Below are positions 43,894-55,464 of a stretch of 64,000 bases of DNA, piece after piece (within the stretch, counting starts at the first letter, position 1; every line of letters starts with the position of its first letter). The DNA is taken from contig OY744604.1 of assembly GCA_963556255.1 (NCBI GenBank), positions 75,920,736 to 75,984,735 of the forward strand. The letters are read 5' to 3'. This DNA is from Allolobophora icterica (taxonomy: Eukaryota; Annelida; Clitellata; Crassiclitellata; Lumbricidae). The translations under genes and the position numbers were made by a program. The notes below the pieces were generated by a model. That model searched no databases. It was not told the origin of the DNA and saw only the letters and a list, made by a program, of their open reading frames with translations.

Positions 43894-44447
43894 ATTGTTC
43901 ACTGCCTCATTTCCAAGTAAACAATGCTTACACATTGCATCAAAACATGTACAGTTTCAGTGACAAAGGGTAATAACCTAAGGAACCTAAGGTTCCGCTA
44001 ACAAGGTAGCCCTAATACAAGTGTGTAACAGTCAGTCTAATTTATACAATGATTAGCAATTACACATCGTTTTGGCAATATTTATATTTCACACAGATTT
44101 TAAATATGAAACATAGCCATCAATGTTGTTTATTTTTTTTTTATTTCTTTAGTTTGTTTGGCAGAGAAACATTTCTATTGACCAGTTCTACAATCAGGAG
44201 CTTATAAGCACTTTACTCGATTCAACAGCAGAGAAACTTGCTTAACACAGTTGAAACTTTACTTGCTAGGTAAAAACTCCGAAGTTTAGCTCTTGCGTTG
44301 ACTGTAGATAGTGTGCGTGAGTTTGTGTGAAGCATCCTAGAAGTAGCTAGCTACCAACGATGCTATATAAATTGTCGTAATAACAATTACAATTACAGTT
44401 ACTACAATCGTCCCGGATTTTGGATTTGTGAATTAACCCAGTAGCAG
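43894..44447. other. Non-coding remainder of the composite insertion
   Basis: No open frame of note. TTTTATTGTTCACTGCCTCA directly after the (AATC)n tail may belong to another LINE 3' end in reverse orientation; I cannot confirm that. Confidence 0.4.
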
Positions 44448-44458
44448 TGTCGTAGCCT
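44448..44458. repeat. Target-site duplication of the RTE LINE (left)
   Basis: TGTCGTAGCCT, repeated exactly at 48313-48323. It marks the 3' side of the minus-strand RTE element. Confidence 0.8.
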
Positions 44459-44592
44459 TCTTCTTTGGTTCTCTGCCCTTAGGCAGGTTCGTATGTCCAA
44501 CGGCGTCATTCCTCTCGATGTTGAGCTTCCGCTTTCATCTGTCTTTAGCCGTCCCTCTTTATTATCCAGTCTAGGAACATCGTTCTTGGTCT

Positions 44593-47500
44593 TCATCGTG
44601 TCTTTTCCCCTCCATTCTGCCCTCGATGATATTTCTCAGCAGAGAATCCCCTCTCATTATATGGCCATTGGCCAATCCATCTTCTTTGGCGCTCTCTGAT
44701 TGTCCTCATCATGGATCTCTCCTCTCCCACCATTTGCAGTACTTCGTCATTTGTCTTGTGCTCTGTCCAGCTGATTCTCTCCATTCTACGCCATATCCAC
44801 ATTTCGAAGGCTTCTATCTTTTCTATGTCCTCCCTTCTTATAGTCCACGTTTCAGATCCGTATAGGACCACACTCCATACCAGCGTCTTAACCATTCGCT
44901 TCTTCAGGTTCGTATTTAATTTTCCTCTCAAGAGCTCCTTTCTTTTAGAATGCATCTTTTCCCATGGCTATTCTTCTTTTTATCTCCGTATGGCACTGCG
45001 CATCCCTCGTGACCACACTTCCTAGGTAACAGAATTTCTCAACTCGATCGATGTCCACTCCATTTACGGTTATTGTAAGTTCTTTTTCTTCTCTTTTGCT
45101 TATCCTCATGACCTTTGTCTTCTTGGTATTTATTTTCATTTCGTATTCTGTTGAGATCATATTCAGGCGATCCATCATTCTCTGCAGTCCTTCTTGGCTT
45201 CTTGCTAACATTGCCTGATTATCCGCAAATCTCAGCGCTTTCACCAACCTACCCCCCCGCCTTTATTCCCTCGTTCACTTCTTCCATCGTCTCCCGTATA
45301 AGCTCTTCGATGTAGGTGTTGAAGAGTATTGGAGAGAGCGGGTATCCTTGCCTCACTCCTCTGCCTATTCTTCCCGGCTCTGAGTATTCACCATCTATTC
45401 TTATTTTTACTTTCTGTCCCGTGTACAGGTTTCCAATAAGTCTTCGCTCTTTCCAGTCCACCCCTATTCGTCGCAATGCATGCATTAATTTCCTCCAATC
45501 CACCCTATCGAAACCCTTCTCATAGTCGACGAAACACACATAGACGTCCTGGTCATGCTGGAGGCTTCTTTCTGCTAGTATCATCACCGCTGCAATTGCA
45601 TCTCTTGTTCCTCTTCCCTTTCTAAAACCAAATTGATCCTCCCCCAAGCAGTCATCTGTTTCTGCCTTGGCTTGCAGTCTCTTCGTGATAACTCTTAGTA
45701 GAATCTTGGATGCATGAGTGAGGAGGCTTATAGTTCGGTGGTCTTCACATGTTGTTGCATTTGGCTTTTTCTTGAGCGGGATCAATATAGTCTGTAGGAA
45801 ATCTTCCGGCCAAACTCCCGTGTTATATATGTCTTGACATAACCGCACTAGTTCTGTCATTGCCTTCTCTCCCAGGTTCCTCAGTATTTCAATTGGGATA
45901 TTATCAATTCCTTCTGCTTTGTTGTTTTTCATATCACTGATTGCTGCCAGAACCTCCTCCCTGAGTACGTCCGGTCCTATGTTATCGGTACTTGGTGTTT
46001 GTTCTTCCCCCGAGACACTGGCGTAAACTTGTCCAAAATATTGGGGGGCATGGGGTCTGGATCAGAAAAACAAGTTTTTTCAATATGAAAAGTTGCTTTT
46101 TCTTGTTGTTTTTTTCGCGTTTTTTCTGGTTTTTTATGGTTTTTGTTTTGGTTGTTTTTAAGGTTTTCGGATTTTGGATCATAAAAGTCATGAAAAATGG
46201 CATGAACTAGAGCTCCAACTCAGTTTAATTCAGTTGCGATTTCCGCAGAATTAGAAATCATTAAATCAATGTTATTAAAACAACCTAAAAAATAATAAAT
46301 TTATTTTTTTAAACACAAATTTTGTGGTTTTCTTTTTTGGTTTTTGTTTAAAACCAAAAACCGAAAAAACTTTTTTCACCTCTGGGGTGGACAGTCAGCA
46401 GAGGCTTCCGGTGTTACGTTAATGCGTATGAAATGGGGCGTTTGGTGTACATGTAAATTTGTTTCATATTGAAGATTATTGAAGATAAAAATAAATCTTT
46501 GTTTTCAATATGAATTTCTGATAGTATTTCAGTTCTGTGTCTCTGATTTTCTGTTTCTGAAGAAATTTGTCTATATTGAAACATAATATTTTAATATTTG
46601 AAGAAATTCTCCCCTCGATTTTTGTGGGGGGGCATTGCCCCGGCTCCTCAATTATTGGGGGGGGCACGTGCCCCGGCTGACCCCCCAGAGTCTACGCCTA
46701 TGCCCCGAGATCTTCTTGGCTACTTTTTCCCATATATAAATCCTCAACATATTCCTTCCATCTTTTCCTGATATCGTCTGCGTCCTCTAGCAACTTGCCA
46801 TCCTTGTCCTTGATTGCGCTTCCGCCACCCATGTTCTTCTTATTTGTCAGTGTTTTGACCTTTCCATATACCAGGTCGTGTCTTCCTCGATTCTGTAGCA
46901 TCCCTAGCTCCTCACACTGCTCTTCCCACCAATCTTCTCTTGCCTTATCTGTTGTTCTTCTTAGTTGATTATTCAGCCTTTTGTATTCACTCCTTGCCTC
47001 TTCTGTGCTCTGGTATTTCCATTTTCTTCGTTCTTCCATATCCCTGAGCATCTCCGTTGTAACCCATGGCTTGCGCGGTTCCGTACCCATCTGGAACCCC
47101 ACAGTCTTTGTCGTTTCCTCAATCACGATCTCTTTCAGACTCCTCCACCTTTCATCTGTTGTTGTCTCCGTACTCAACTCCACCACCCGTTCTTCTATCT
47201 TTTCTGAGAGTTCGTTACTCTTTGTTTGCATTTTTTCTCTATTCCATTTCTGTTTAACTATCCTTTTCTTCTTTATGAACTTAAGTCGGAGATGTATTGT
47301 CATGGCAACCAGGTTATGGTCTGTGTCTGCATCAGCTCCTGGGAGAGTTCTTGAGTTCTTTACACTGTTTCTGTACCTTTGTCTGATCATGATGTAGTCC
47401 AGTTGGTATCGTGCTCCATCTCCCGGTGCCTTCCATGTGTATCTTCTCCGCTTTTCCTGTTGGAACCAAGTATTTGTTACCATCAGTTTTGTCTCTTGCA

Positions 47501-48148
47501 GAATTCCACCAGCTTTTCTCCTCTCTCATTTCTGTTCCCCAGTCCATATTTTCCTGTAGCCTCTTCCTGTTCTTTTTCACCAACTGTTGCATTCCAATCT
47601 CCCATGACAATCACATAGTCTTTGCCTTTGCTGTCTCTAAGCCTTTCCTCTATCATCTCATATATGTCGTCCACCTCCTCCTCTTCGTGTGCTGATGTTG
47701 CAATATACACTTGTATTATTGTTATGTCGACTGGGTGCGCTTGCAATGTCACTATGAGCATTCTATCCTCACGTCTCTCCACCCTTGATACGCATTTGGC
47801 GACTCTCTCCACAGCAAGATGGCCACACCATTTTGACTCTTCTCTCCTCCAGTGTATATCACCCTAATGCCGTCACTCATGAAGTCTCCTCCCTCTTTCC
47901 ACCTGACCTCCGAGAGGCCCAAAATGTCCAAACCTGCTCTCTTCATCTCTCCCACGACATTAGCCAACTTTCCCGGTCTCAGCATCGTTCTTACATTCCA
48001 CGTTCCTATTTTTAGCTTTTCTTTTTCTTGTAAGGTTTTCGCTGGATGACGACCGAGGGAGCCCTGCCCCCCCCCTGCCAAACGCGACTCTTTCCAGTAT
48101 CTGGATTGAATCGTTCACGTTGTTCACTGAATTCTTTTTTGGCGTCAT
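44593..48148 (-). pseudogene. RTE ORF2: endonuclease and reverse transcriptase, several frame breaks
   Basis: In transcription order: endonuclease LKIGTWNVRTMLRPGKLANV and LGLSEVRWKEGG (48081-47752); next frame VIVMGDWNATVGEKEQEEAT (47812-47483); next frame YQLDYIMIRQRYRNSVK and DTDHNLVAMTIHLRLK (47483-46698). The MITE follows, then RT from MKNNKAEGIDNIPIEIL (45932), CFVDYEKGFDRVDWRKLM, GVRQGYPLSPILFNTYIEEL; then LRFADNQAMLA (the YADD position reads FADN) and VWSVVLYGSETWTIRREDIE near the end (44955-44593). Motif wording matches RTE-type proteins often annotated 'craniofacial development protein 2-like'. At least four frame changes plus the altered catalytic box make it non-functional. Confidence 0.8.
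46016..46702. mobile_element. hAT-type MITE, 687 bp, nested in the RTE ORF
   Basis: Ends CACTGGCGTAAACT (46016) and AGTCTACGCCTATG (46702), imperfect inverted repeats. A perfect 8-bp duplication CCCCGAGA lies at 46008-46015 and 46703-46710. Subterminal GGGGGGCATTGCCCC and GGGGGGCACGTGCCCC palindromes. It splits the RTE coding region between the endonuclease linker and the RT, so it is younger than the RTE. Confidence 0.85.
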
Positions 48149-48312
48149 TTAACATTTACCTCGGGATAGATAGGGAGGTGGTTTCCCGTTGCCTTCCTCC
48201 CGGTGTTTTTAAGGAGACACCATCTCTCAGCGTCGATGACATCCATCGTCCGTCCTTCGGTTTCTTCGCCCATGGGCACTCACTTATACCGGCGAGGACT
48301 CGGTCGCCCACC

Positions 48313-48323
48313 TGTCGTAGCCT
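48313..48323. repeat. Target-site duplication of the RTE LINE (right)
   Basis: TGTCGTAGCCT, the partner of 44448-44458, at the 5' end of the RTE. Confidence 0.8.
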
Positions 48324-48438
48324 ATATTATTAAATTTAGTTACTTTGTAAACGTTTCTGTATAACGATTGCGACCCAAATTTACTAGCGCAAATTTGCAA
48401 AATTAGTAGTAGGCCCTAATATTAATCTTGTAGTCGAA

Positions 48439-48765
48439 ATGTCTCTAAAGATCTTGAGCGGTCGCAAACGTGGGAAAGCTGTCTGGAGTCATTGGAGTAA
48501 TTGTAAGTACGAAACAGTCACAAATAAAGGCCTGTGTATCGTCAGGGGCGTTGCTGTTAATGAGGGGAAGTTATGTGGCCAGCTCATATCCCGTAAAAAC
48601 ACGACTAATCTACTCAATCTTTTCAAGAATAACCATCCACATAGGCTACATACAAAAAGAAGTCCGCGCTGCAGAGAGTCAAAGAAAGAAGGGAACTCGG
48701 GGGTTACTAAAGAAATTCAGGTACAGCTTTCTATCCTTAGATTTATTGTATATGTCGTAGTTTGA
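48439..48765 (+). pseudogene. BED zinc finger-like ORF fragment
   Basis: 108-aa frame with 'GKAVWSHWSNCKYETVTNKG' followed by 'GKLCGQLISRKNTTNLLNLF' and 'KNNHPHRLH'. The layout VW-x-x-(F/W) ... C-x-x-x-(L/I)S-x-K-x-TTNL-x-x-H(L)-x-x-x-HP is that of BED fingers found in hAT transposases and ZBED proteins. The first zinc histidine is replaced (NLLNLF for NLFNHL) and one cysteine is displaced, so it is decayed. It could be a relic of a hAT transposase N-terminus inside the composite. No RNase H-like core is visible downstream. Confidence 0.45.
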
Positions 48766-48818
48766 AGACCGTTATTGGTTTTAATAATTTTGACATCTAG
48801 AAATGCAATTTCTTGATT

Positions 48819-49560
48819 TCATTGATTGAGCGTGAATTTAAAATTGGGGTGGAACATGTTCAGAGTACTCAGATATTTTATAAGTTCCTCAGGTCTTTTA
48901 TTCCAAATACCGAATAGGATAAACCTCTCATGGTTCCAAATGGTGACTGGGTGGGCGTTGTTACATTTCTCAAAGAATTTAAACATTGCTATGTTCGCAG
49001 CCTGAGCCGATGATGAGCCACCCATAGTAAAACCCTGAATCTGTTTATGCAGGCGGCCCATAAATGAAAAGTAGCAAATTTTCAAATTCAACACAATGGT
49101 CTTTTTTTTAAATAAAGGTGGATAAGGTTATGTCCATATTAAAAATTTCCAGTGTTTCAAGGTATTACTCTCATTTCTATTCCTAAGTCAAGGGATACAT
49201 CGGTGTATAGGGATTCGGCATCTAAGGTAACTAATGTGGTTTCTTCCTTAATTAGGTTATTATACTCCTGTAATTTATTCACAAAGTCCATTATAATTGG
49301 GAATTTGGATTTCACCAATTCTGAGCAATTGCTGTATATATAAGTGTGCAACTTGTTGGTTAGGCTACACTGTGAGATGATGGGTCTAATTGGACTTCCA
49401 GTTTTATGTATTTTATGAATAAAACAGATAACTCCAGAATCATTACTGATATCATTTCGCCAATTACAGTGCTAGTTAGTTAAGAACGGTTTTAACTCGT
49501 TAATGTGAATAATATTATGGAATTAAATTATCCTTTTTAATAATATTCTCTGTGGCTTCC
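48819..49560 (-). pseudogene. Penelope-like element reverse transcriptase remnant
   Basis: Minus-strand pieces in order: 'GVICFIHKIHKTGSPIRPII' (the conserved HK-x-G-x-P-x-RPI region), 'LVTLDAESLYTDVSLDLGIE' (the V-DAESLYT-x-V block, cf. LDVESLYTNI), 'LHKQIQGFTMGGSSSAQAAN' (cf. G-x-AMGS-x-x-SP-x-x-AN) and 'ERFILFGIWNKRPEELIKYL' (the YxDD site, here lost), ending 'FHPNFKFTL'. Frameshifts separate the blocks and the GIY-YIG endonuclease was not found. Penelope elements form a retroelement class separate from LINEs. Confidence 0.65.
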
Positions 49561-50446
49561 AAGTTAGTATTTCGAGTTAGTATTAAGTGGGTACGAATCT
49601 TAGTTTCAGTAACGTCCACCGGGACCAGACGGAGCGCCATTGGGAACCCGTTGTAACAAAGTACTAACTTAAAATTAACCAAAAATAAAAATTCAGTAAC
49701 AATAAATATAACTATAACTAAAAAATAATACTAAATATATATATCTTAACTGTAATTATAACTAAAATGAAAAACCATTAACTATAACTGTACCAAAAAT
49801 AAAATCTGTGAAAATCACACTGCAACAACAGAAATAGTAATTATATTAATGACCACGAGTATCAAACGAGCGAATGTGATATACACGATAAGGTAATTCG
49901 TATGTACACAAATATAATATTTTATTTAAACATTTTATACACATACATGGCTACATGCGTGAAACACAAGGCACACACCTTTAGTTTGCTAAGTTTATGA
50001 TAAACAGGTAAGAAGCGATTTTTTCACGAAATTAGTCAATTTCCCTTTGCAAAAGGCAAAAGAATCTAACCACAGTTTTCTGCAAAATGTAGGGTCTGTC
50101 TTAGAATCTCTGTACTAGACCTAGAATTGACATGGTTTTTCGTTCGATTTACCAATATTAAAAACGATAAACTATGACTAATTCCATTGCAGCATCTAGC
50201 TTGCATGCAATGAAACATTTTTCTAAAGTATATTCCCAGAAGTCTTCTAAAATCTTACGACATGCTCATTTGTCACGATATCAGTGCTAATAGTGTTCAA
50301 TTCTAAATTCCATTGTAGCATTTTAAAATTTAGACTAAACAAATGATGCAAAAAATAGTCTTCGATCTGACAGGAAGCTAAACCAATGACTCCTCAGGGT
50401 ACAGCGCAGTCGCATATTACCACATTATAATTATTGTTACATTTTC

Positions 50447-51316
50447 CAGTCTTGTTGTCCTCGAGACCAAGGTCTTGGTCTCGAGTGCACTAGAGTTCTT
50501 TTTAAAAAGCCTTGGTCTTGGTCTTAAAACCAAAGTCTTGGTATTGGTCTTGAGGTTCAAAGTCTTGGTCTTGGTCTTGCAAGACCAAGACTAAGACTTT
50601 GCCCTCAATATAAACAGTCTTATAACAAAACTCAAGAATTTAAAAATTTATCAAGCCTTTTTTCGTCATACGACAATTATCTACGGACGGATACAAGTCG
50701 TGTTGGTCAGGAAAACCCATCGGCAGCAACAACAGTTATGCTGTATCTGGAAGCCCTACCGAGACTTGTTTCTGAAGCCAGACGGGTCTGATAAACCATG
50801 GGAGGATGCTTCTAGTGCTTGTAAAGCTACTGTGTGTGCCAGCGACTTCAGCACCTGTTTAACGTATTTTTCAAGTGGCGGAATTGTTATCAGGTTTCAC
50901 AAGACACGTCTTGGTCAGAAAATTCTGAGCGAATTGGTTTTTAAAAAATACAAAAGGCATTTGGAATAACAGTTTGCATGAGTAAATACGAATTTGGAAT
51001 TCCCTGCAGTCTGCATTTAGAGTTAATAAATAAATGAATAAAATAAAAAGACTCACGTTTTCTTTCAAATATCGAGACTTGATCTTGGTTTTGGTCTTGA
51101 GGTTCAAAGTCTTGGTCTTGGTCTTGAGATTTAAGGTCTTGACAACAAGACTGGTTGCAAGACTTGCAATTTTTTATTAAGGAATGGAAGTATTGACCTG
51201 ATTGTGAGTTTTGGGTCTTGGTCTCGGTGTTTGTCTTGAGGTTTGTCTTGGTTTTGGTCTTGATGTTCAAAGTCTTGGTCTTGGTCTTGAGGCTTATAGT
51301 CTTGACAACAAGACTG
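50447..51316. mobile_element. hAT-type foldback MITE of CTTGGT repeats, 870 bp
   Basis: Ends CAGTCTTGTTGTC and GACAACAAGACTG, with a perfect 8-bp duplication ACATTTTC (50439-50446 and 51317-51324). U1 has a single ATTGCATTTTCACTGAATAT at about 35392. Both arms consist of CTTGGTCTTGGTCTTGAGG and CAAAGTCTTGGT repeats, which give the Lys/Thr-rich frames on the minus strand. No transposase. Confidence 0.9.
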
Positions 51317-51948
51317 ACATTTTCACTCAATATAGCAGAAGTAATTTATTTTATTTAAGCAATTTTAACGGAACATTGCACTGGTGTACACTTATCTAAT
51401 AGTCCTTTCATCCTATACTGACTGTCCTAATACAATTAACACAATAATAGCTTAATACTCGATGAGCATAGTTGCTATCACTTTAACGGAGAGCTGCATT
51501 AATTTTTCCAGTCACTTTTAGTAAACTCTCGTCGTAAAAGTGTTTTATAACATAGACTACAATTTGCTTATGAAGTCTACTACAAGCTTAGCCAAAATAG
51601 TTTACGCTTACAATAACAAATTAAGCACAGGACGATGTGTTAAGCACTAGGATTATAATATATCAAACTGCGTAACGATGTTCACAGACGAGACCGTAAC
51701 TAGTCAACCGAAAAAGCTGCAAATACATGACCTTCACTACCAAGCCTAAGGTACAATAATAAAAGCTTACACGTGCAATAGCATAATTATTTGTCTCAAT
51801 ATCATGATGTTTTAGCACCTGGAGAACCTCATTAGGCCGCTGAATATATAAGGCATAGATTAAATACTCGTGATTAAAGCTAAAAGCTGATTATAATCGA
51901 CGTTAGAGCCACGCCTTGATTGTTTGCAGCCAAGCGTATACTCAGAGC

Positions 51949-54903
51949 CTAGAGCAGAGGCCCATAAAATAGGTTATTGGGACTGTTTTCATCTTCTGAA
52001 AACAGGAAATCCAGATGTGCGTAGATGAATTCTTCTAAGCTGATCAATCCGTCGTGGTTGATATCTATGGCTTCGAAGGACTGTTTCGCGAACTCCGAGT
52101 CTGCTTGTACACCGATGTTTTCGAATGCTCTACGATGTTCATCGATTTGTATGTAGCCGTCTTGGTTGAGATCTATCATACTGAAAACACTGAGGATCAC
52201 CTCCTTAAGGCTCTCCTTAAATTCTGGATCATCCTTTTGCATCTTAAGCGACTCAATCAACACTGATTCCGTCATCTGTCTCTTGTCCTCAGGTCCAGAC
52301 GCTGCAGCCAACGTGTATTTCAACCACATCTGAAATGGCAACCAAGATTATTAATGCTTAAGGTCGTTTTCCTAAAGCGCATAAACAATATGCAAGAAGA
52401 GATGCAGTAAGTGCAGCTATGTCGTTGCATGATGACTATTATATGTATGTGTGTATGTATGTATGTATGTTTCTATGCGCGTATGTATGTATGTATGTAT
52501 GTATGTATGTATGTATGTATGTATGTATGTATGTATGTATGTATGTATGCATGTGTAGTGTTGCATAGTGTGTTAATTTTAGTGTAGGTTTAGACCCACA
52601 TTTGGGAGCAACTAGAGAGGAATTAAAAGAAAGAGTAACCGACAAATTTAAATACAGAGAATAAGTAAGTAAGTATTTTCTTTATTAAACGGATGTCAAG
52701 AGATTAGGACTTCAGTGTACATGCATCAAATAATACAATACAGAATACAACAGCTTAAAAACAACAGCATCACAATCAACATGACTACAATGAAATTTTT
52801 CCCTCGTGTTATTGTCCAGATCAGTGAGGCAAGCACTCTATCGTGAGATCGAGGTTGGAGAACATAATTTTTAGGTTCCTTGGATGAGAGCAATTTCTGA
52901 AGTACATGAACAGGGTTGTTTAAAAACCCGTAAAAACGCCGACAACCGCCTTCCTCCAGAGTTTGTCCAACGTTGACCAACCCTCCGGAGTCCGGCAGGT
53001 ACCCAAGCCTAGTCATGAATGTAACAATTTCAATACACGCCTACTAAATTTTACTAATGACTGCAGCTCTTCTTAGAAAAACAATTACAATTTTGTCTAA
53101 TGATTTTCTTGCACGATAAGGCGGCGGAAGAATGGATCAACTACGTTACAAGGCAGTATAAGCATGGATGGCTATCGGCGCAAACAGCAACAAGGCATGG
53201 CAGCAATCGAAATGGGTTGGCGAAATAGTGACGGAGGCGTAACCCGCTTACCGTAAGAACCGATCGAGAACGCCGTTTAGAATTCCAGGAAGTTGCGATA
53301 CGTAAATGTAAATCTTGAAAATTTATGAGCTCCACACAAAAGCCGCGTCAGGGAGACCAACTTATTGACCGGTGGTACATAAAATCTGGCCAGAATCCGG
53401 GGAGGTCAAGCCGAGGAGACAGCAGCTCAAGTCCGATGGGGTGAGCCATGGCCTAGTGGTTACAGTGCTGGACCGAGAGACCGAAGGTTCAAATTCTCGC
53501 CAAGGTAGAAATTAGTTTCGATATTTCTGCTCCACCTGCGCCCCCATCCAACTCTGCTATACTGAGTACACTGGCCTTACAATTTCAATGTGAAGATCAG
53601 ACGGCGAGGAAGATAACTGGTCATCCGCCTTCATATGCCGAGGCTATAAAAATGAAGTCGATACAGTGTGATTCTCCTTACAGATTTTATTTTAGTTATA
53701 GTTACAGTTATAATTAATGATTTTTTATTTTAGTTATAGTTACAGTTATAGTTAGTATTATTTTTTAGTTATAGTTATAGTTATAGTTACTGGACATTAA
53801 TTTTAGTTAATTTTAGTTAGTACATAATTACAAGTGACCCCAATGGCACTCATCCTGGTCCACATATGGGGTTATCGATTATGTCAGCAAATTTTATGCA
53901 GTTTTTGATCTCCTCCCCTTGTCATCAACTGTCAAACATTCAAGGACCCCCTAATAAAATTATGTCAAAGAAAATTACCCCACCCTCAGAATATTTCTAT
54001 GACTCTAACATGCAAAAAACTGAAATTGCAAAAAAAACAAAACGTTGTTATTCAGATTTTAATTTGATACTTAATGGCTACAGTACTTGTGTAATCACTG
54101 TCTGTCACAGATATTTAATGGATTTTTCCCATTAAAAATACAATCTCGTTTTCTTTTAAATGTGTATTCAATATGATTTTTATTATGAACATTTCTAATT
54201 TGAGCATGATAACATTTTTATAATATTCCTTTTAACATAGAATATTAAAATCAAAACAAGTTTCTCACTCTAAAATTAACAATCGAAAGAAAAATTATCT
54301 TTCCATCAAAAAGAAACTCGAAATATTAGATTTTCGAAAAGAAACCAGAATATTCGGAAGGAGAACATGCACCACATTTTCTCATTTTATCCCGGAACAA
54401 TAGACAGGATAGTTTAAAACGAATAAAATATCGCGTTTGATTAAATTCGCCATGTTTATCGATATTGCACTTTTTATTTCATTAACGAAAATAGCAATGA
54501 GTTTTCGTTAGTGTTATTTTCGTTATAGTTATAGTTATAGTTATAGTTAATGATATTTTTTAGTAATATTTATAGTTATCGTTAACGAAATCATTTTTTG
54601 TTCGTTAACGAACATTTTCGTTATCGTTAACGTTAACGAGAATCACACTGAGTCGATAACACTTCATACCCATGGCTGCCTCTCAGGCTTCCATTAAGGA
54701 ACTGCTGCCTTTCTCCTCTGAACATGATTAAGGTAATTGAAGCGACAGTTCGTACGGCCCAGACACTTTCAACCCAGGTTTCCGTCTGCTAAACTCTGAG
54801 ATACATATACTCTGGTGAGGAGCCCAGGATGTAGACGAAAGGCAACGCATCGTGGAAACAGCAACGCATCGTGGAAATAGCGCTCTGGAGAGGCGACGAG
54901 ACG

Positions 54904-54967
<64 letters not shown>

Positions 54968-55464
54968 CGACGACGATGGTTTATATTTGTTTGCTTCTAC
55001 AAATTTAAAATAACACCATTTAAGCAATCCTTAAAAGCGCTGCGCTATCTAACATCAGTGGTGTTAAACTATGATGGTATGAATGTGTTAAGCAGTTGCG
55101 CTTATATTTACTCGGAATATTTATTAACAGTGCTTATTTTCCACTGAATGACGATAGCTCCTCTGACTGGTATAAGCTGCATGATAAGTTTTAAACGTGT
55201 GAGTGTTGCTTTTGTTCATTTACAAAAGACAGTTTTATTAAACTCAAACTCTTTTTCACTAATGAAGTTGTAGTTCCTTAGTCTGAAATATCTTACACCG
55301 TGAAAAGCTTTTCTGGATCTGTCTCGAAGTTCGGAACTGGCATTTTCCTTCTCAGAGGCAAGTTCTGCCATCCGCTCGGCGTCTTTCACTGTGATAAATC
55401 CTTTTTTCTCGAAATCCAACGCATGGAAATAGGTTTTAATCTTTTTCAACCAAATGTCAGACAT
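51949..55464 (-). CDS. Sarcoplasmic calcium-binding protein-like, gene 2 (two coding exons)
   Basis: Exon 1 is 55297-55464 (ATG at 55464, donor GTAAGA) and exon 2 is 51949-52329 (acceptor TTTCAG|ATG). Both join in phase 0, giving 182 aa. EF loops: degenerate DFEKKGFITVKD, then canonical DLNQDGYIQIDE and DINHDGLISLEE; C-terminus NNLFYGPLL. Compared with gene 1 it has one extra residue (VQADSEF versus VPDSGF) and many charge changes in the exon 1 helices (ELASEKENASSELRDRS versus EHCAQRENANSDLRGKS). The intron is about 3 kb because a LINE scrap, a SINE, a hAT element and a (GAT)n array inserted in it; gene 1 has a 0.9-kb intron. Confidence 0.8.
52441..52555. repeat. (GTAT)n microsatellite in the SCP 2 intron
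   Basis: About 115 bp of GTAT units, at the intron position of the degenerate array in gene 1. Confidence 0.95.
52665..53016 (-). pseudogene. CR1-like LINE 3' fragment with (TTAC)n tail
   Basis: On the minus strand 'GFLNNPVHVLQKLL' and 'YVLQPRSHDRVL' correspond to the C-terminal 'LHNPLHVLRVLFPP ... YNFRPRRHD' of the 21306 fragment. The 3' end TTTATTAAAGAAAA...CTTACTTACTTA lies at 52665, in the tail style seen at 1610 and 56140. Confidence 0.65.
53444..53520 (+). mobile_element. tRNA-derived SINE head
   Basis: GGGTGAGCCATGGCCTAGTGG then TTACAGTGCTGGA (A-box-like) and AAGGTTCAAATTCTCGCC (B-box-like GGTTCAAATTC), with about 35 bp between the boxes as in tRNA genes. The acceptor ends do not pair well, so this is a SINE head and not a functional tRNA gene. 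It lies in the SCP 2 intron. Confidence 0.5.
53664..54650. mobile_element. hAT-type element, 987 bp (CAGTGTGATTCTC ends)
   Basis: Ends CAGTGTGATTCTC and GAGAATCACACTG, with a perfect 8-bp duplication AGTCGATA (53656-53663 and 54651-54658). Subterminal TTATAGTTACAGTTATAGTT and CGTTATCGTTAACGTTAACG repeats. The 89-aa frame at 53866-54135 has no known domain. Same family as the outer ends of the 43173-49822 composite. Confidence 0.9.
54905..54976. repeat. (GAT)n microsatellite
   Basis: About 20 GAT units, then GAC variants. The Ser-run frame on the minus strand is an artefact. Confidence 0.95.

Larger units (their letters stand above)
44459..48312 (-). mobile_element. Full-length RTE-like LINE, about 3.16 kb plus a nested MITE
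   Basis: Bounded by perfect 11-bp duplications (44448-44458 and 48313-48323). The net length after removing the 695-bp MITE plus its extra target copy is about 3.16 kb, the usual size of RTE elements. One ORF2-type coding region covers endonuclease and RT with no RNase H. The 5' region carries GAGGAAGGCAACGGGAAACC and the 3' end finishes in CCAAAGAAGA. The 5' end appears intact, unlike the other LINE pieces in the window apart from the I/Nimb-like one. Confidence 0.8.
43173..49822. mobile_element. hAT-ended composite insertion, 6.65 kb, packed with other elements
   Basis: Ends CAACGTGATTCTCGTGAACG (left) and GAAAATCACACTG (right), the same family as the element at 53664-54650 (CAGTGTGATTCTC). 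Flanks CAGTAACA (43165-43172) and CAACAACA (49823-49830) agree at 6 of 8 positions. Subterminal ATAACGAAAATAACACTAAC and AACTATAACTAAAAAATAAT repeats match that family. In U1 the flanking sequence is continuous (TTTACGATTATTTAATGACT). Later arrivals inside: CR1 (43335), RTE (44459) with MITE (46016), a BED-like ORF and a Penelope remnant. Confidence 0.65.

Noticed and set aside
53866..54135. 89-aa ORF inside the 53664 hAT element
   Set aside because: No BED finger or hAT core motif; AT-rich chance frame.
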